Shown here: in pieces, positions 61,324 to 64,000 of the stretch | Layout of the letters: the number at the start of each line of letters is the position of its first letter | Position numbering within the stretch: the first letter of the stretch is position 1 | Source of the DNA: Anoplopoma fimbria | Lineage: Eukaryota > Chordata > Actinopteri > Perciformes > Anoplopomatidae | Direction: 5' to 3' | DNA length: 64,000 bases | Assembly: GCF_027596085.1 (NCBI RefSeq) | Contig: NC_072456.1 | Coordinates: 24,767,218-24,831,217 of the forward strand | Translations under genes and position numbers: made by a program | The notes under the pieces: generated by a model | Seen by the model: the letters and a program-made list of their open reading frames with translations, nothing else | Databases searched by the model: none | Told to the model about the DNA's origin: nothing

Positions 61324-62149
61324 CTAGATGGAGCTTTCTCGTCCTATGTGAGACTCTCTTGTGGACAGACAGATGCCTGGCACACATGTGGCGAGGCCTG
61401 GACCATAGAGGCAGAGATTTCTGCAAAAACAAAAAAACATTGTAACAATAAAAGTTGGTGAAAAAGTTTGGTGTTTAGAAAATCAAAAAAAAAATCTAAC
61501 TGAGCGACACAAAAAATGATGCACAGAAAATAATGATTTTTACATGACGCCAGTCGGTGTTTCATTTTCATGCAAATGTTTAACACTGGACAATTTATGC
61601 AGTCTGTGTTTATTTGACTCAAATAGCCAAAAGTACAAACTGTACAGATGTTTGCTGTAAGCTTGTTAACAATGTCCGTGTGTTTCTATCTGTGTGTTCA
61701 GATCAGCCTCGGATTGAACGCAGAGTTCATCAGAAACTCATGAACTTTCTGTGCCTTTATGAAAAAGATGAATAATAAGAGGGACTCTTTTCCCTGTCAA
61801 GAGTGTTTGTTTCTTTTCAGGAAGTGTGTTTCAAATTGCGCATTAAAGTTACTAAAGGGAGCATTTATATTGTGTCGATTTTGGCGGTCCCTGTGGACGA
61901 ACGCGGTCGTGCTTCTGAGCTCCAAGTATAAGTATTACATTGACACTGTTTCTTAACCAGTTAAAAGTTCCTCACAGCAACTTTAGAAAAAATGTGGAAA
62001 CCCTCAACACTTTTTGATGAGGTGAAAATACGACAAAGTCCAAAAATGTGTCCAAATATTTGCTAAACTGATCTCTTTGAATGTGGCCTTGGTGCCTTAT
62101 CTGACAACATAGAGCACACTGACAGCAATTAGAAGTACTATTAGACTCA
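59646..62149. other. Gene-free stretch with one microsatellite
   Basis: The GT array at 61232-61322 and a short dispersed piece (61845-61980, shared with 33270-33330) are the only recognised content. Confidence 0.4.
61232..61322. repeat. (GT)n microsatellite
   Basis: GT array of about 90 bp with one GG interruption near the left end. Confidence 0.95.
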
Positions 62150-62755
62150 GATTTATTTGAAATATTTTCCTATCTGTCTTCTTTTAAATAAGAACCATAA
62201 GGTTAACCCCATGTTTCACGCGCTGACCTTGATCTTCTCAAGACTTGACTACTGTAACTCCCTCCTTTATGGCTTAAACCATAAGTCACTCTCTCGCCTC
62301 AAACTATATCTCACTGGTTTTAACAGACAGGATCACATCATTCCCATCCTGGCTTCTCTCCATTGGCTCCCTGTTTCTTTTTATGATTTTATTGATCACT
62401 TTTAAAGGATGTCTGGATCTGGCCCCCAGATTTCAGCCAGATCAAAACTAAGAGAGGAGCCTGATGAGATAGAAACATCGTTTAAAACCCATTTTTACAG
62501 ACTTGCTTTTAGGCCAAGTTGTCTTTTTTTTTTGCTTTTATTCTTTACAATGCCTCTATTGCTTTTTCTTTGTGTCTATTATATTGATATGTTGTTCATT
62601 GTTTTATATATTGTTCTTAAATGTTACCCTTTTTTTGTTCTGCTTCACTGTTTGGCTTTCTGTTCTTATATTGCCTTGGATCCTGCTTTTGCTGTTGTCT
62701 GTCAAAGCCCTTTGTAAACCCTGTTTTTAAAGGTGCTATATAAATACAGTAATTA
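62150..62755 (+). mobile_element. LINE ORF2 3' end and tail (5'-truncated)
   Basis: Encodes the end of a fish L2/CR1-like ORF2: FSRLDYCNSLLYGL, KSLSRLK, DHIIPILASLHWLPVSF, then in another frame SKLREEPDEIETSFKTHFY RLAF. A T-rich 3' UTR follows, ending GGTGCTATATAAATACAGTA. Frameshifts show it is dead. It is a different part of a LINE from the 12.7-13.8 kb piece. Confidence 0.75.
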
Positions 62756-63972
62756 TCATGAAAGTTATTATACTATTAGCGGATGGAAACAGTCATCACA
62801 TGATACTTTTCTTTGGCAATTTGGTGGAAATTCTTTCCAAATTTGGGCTACATTTGCGTGAACATTTATTGACTTTACTTGCAATCATGCATGCTTCTAA
62901 AACTCGCTCGCTCTCTGTCTCAAAACGCTTTTTATTGTTTTACCTTCACACTTAACAGCATGAGAAAACGAGTTAATCAAGTGTGTATCTACGAGTACGA
63001 GTAGCTTTCTTTCTTTGAACTGTTCTCAAGGTCTGTGTCAGAGATGGTCATCAAAGCGACACCCGTCTATCAGCTGACTCGAGACGTTCAAAGAGAAACA
63101 CGCGCTGACGCTGTTTGTCTCTGCGTCAGGTAACCACATCTGTGTTCATGTTTACATCATGATAACAGAGTCTCCATCTCCCCACAGGGCCTTGCTCCAA
63201 CTCTCTCTCTCCCTCTTTCATCATGACGTTGTTGTTGTGGAGGACTCGTGGATCATGGCCAGCTTAAACAGTTCCCCCACCCCTCCTACTTGCTGTCACA
63301 TCAAACCTGACCTTCAGGGCTCGCCCGAAGCGTGTGTTGAGGTTTTTGGCAAATGGCAAAAAAACGAGAATATGGAAGGAGCAAGGGGTGTTTCAAAATT
63401 CTTTATTTTTTTATATGAGCGTGCATGCAGGGAAAAGCCCAACGGAGAGGAGCTGAAGAAGAAGGGTGGTGCAAAAGCTGAAACGTGAACTCCTGCCAAA
63501 CTATTGTAAGAGTAACTGCTCCGCCTGCGGCTGCCCTGGTAATCTCCCCCACTGCTGGTTCCTCCTCCACATCTGTCCTCACTCTACCTCCCCCTCTCCT
63601 CCGATGGCAATCTGATCAGAAAAAACACAGAAACTCTCTCAGGGCCTTATTTTTTGATTAATGTTATGTCAACATATTTCAAAAATGATTTTACACAGAA
63701 CACAAATATTACACAGCAATAAAGCAATATTTTTTTTCAGAATGTGGTCAATTTTTCTGAGCATACATATCACATTGTGCAGAAATTGATGAGTCGCGTA
63801 GTTCAGCCCAATGAAGCCAAATGTATTAAACATATCCTCATAAAACAGTTCGTATTATATCTTACAAAAAGTTTCTCCCCATTGTTTGTGTGTTTCCTAT
63901 AAAAGCCAGCAACACATGTCAATTTCCTTACATTCTTCTTCAAAACAAACTTCTGTCTTCACGGGAAACTCA
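62756..63972. other. Gene-free stretch
   Basis: No supported gene. A 109-codon open frame (63159-63488) has no recognisable domain. Confidence 0.4.
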
Positions 63973-64000
63973 GTTAGGTTCACAGACTGTATATAAGAAG
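63973..64000 (-). repeat. Edge of the CTTATATACAGTC repeat
   Basis: ACAGACTGTATATAAGAAG at the window's last bases is the reverse complement of the end of the repeat at 226-352. The element continues beyond the window. Confidence 0.5.

Noticed and set aside
63159..63488. 109-codon open frame near the right end
   Set aside because: No recognisable domain, and the start is in mixed low-complexity sequence.

Overview
This window is vertebrate nuclear DNA, almost certainly from a ray-finned (percomorph-type) fish. The evidence is intron-split genes with GT/AG junctions, very long (CA)n/(GT)n arrays, Tc1-type and small inverted-repeat DNA transposons, LINE pieces with fish-type 3' tails, and Fc-receptor-like and GIMAP genes of the kind found in teleosts. 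Two 100-N scaffold gaps (13831-13930 and 32444-32543) bracket one contig that holds all the confidently recognised genes.

The gene-bearing contig (13931-32443) is built as block A, a GIMAP gene, a transposon, then block A again. Block A (copies at 13931-20147 and 26372-32443, offset 12,441 bp) carries a short immunoglobulin-domain receptor of the Fc-receptor-like (FcRL) type: two Ig exons, a linker exon, a transmembrane exon and a short cytoplasmic tail exon. At its 3' end it carries the first coding exon of a GIMAP gene. After copy 1 the GIMAP gene continues (20056-24956) with a truncated AIG1 piece, two full AIG1 GTPase domains and a charged tail, about 693 residues if my exon chain is right. 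A Tc1/mariner-superfamily element with TA target duplications (25026-26366) lies 69 bp past its stop codon. Copy 2 of block A starts 6 bp beyond that element, and copy 1 starts at exactly the corresponding base at the edge of gap A. The simplest reading is a head-to-tail array of FcRL + GIMAP + transposon units that the assembler could not resolve. A false haplotype duplication is the main alternative. Each FcRL copy has one frameshift, in different exons.

The rest (1-12,700 and 32,544-64,000) has no gene I can name. It holds a 56-bp minisatellite, a degraded Tc1-like remnant, two fold-back elements built on a TAGCTTAGC-rich fish repeat, LINE reverse-transcriptase fragments (12.7-13.8 kb and 62.2-62.8 kb), LINE 3' tails, three copies of two inverted-repeat MITE families, several other dispersed repeats, and more than a dozen long dinucleotide arrays. 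Two open segments with splice-like borders (51665-51778 and 54807-55011) may be exons of an unidentified gene.

Functionally, the recognised genes are lymphoid/immune: an Fc-receptor-like cell-surface protein and an immune-associated GTPase, side by side in the same orientation. Nothing in the sequence proves that they act together. Their linkage within one repeated unit is the most interesting feature of the window.
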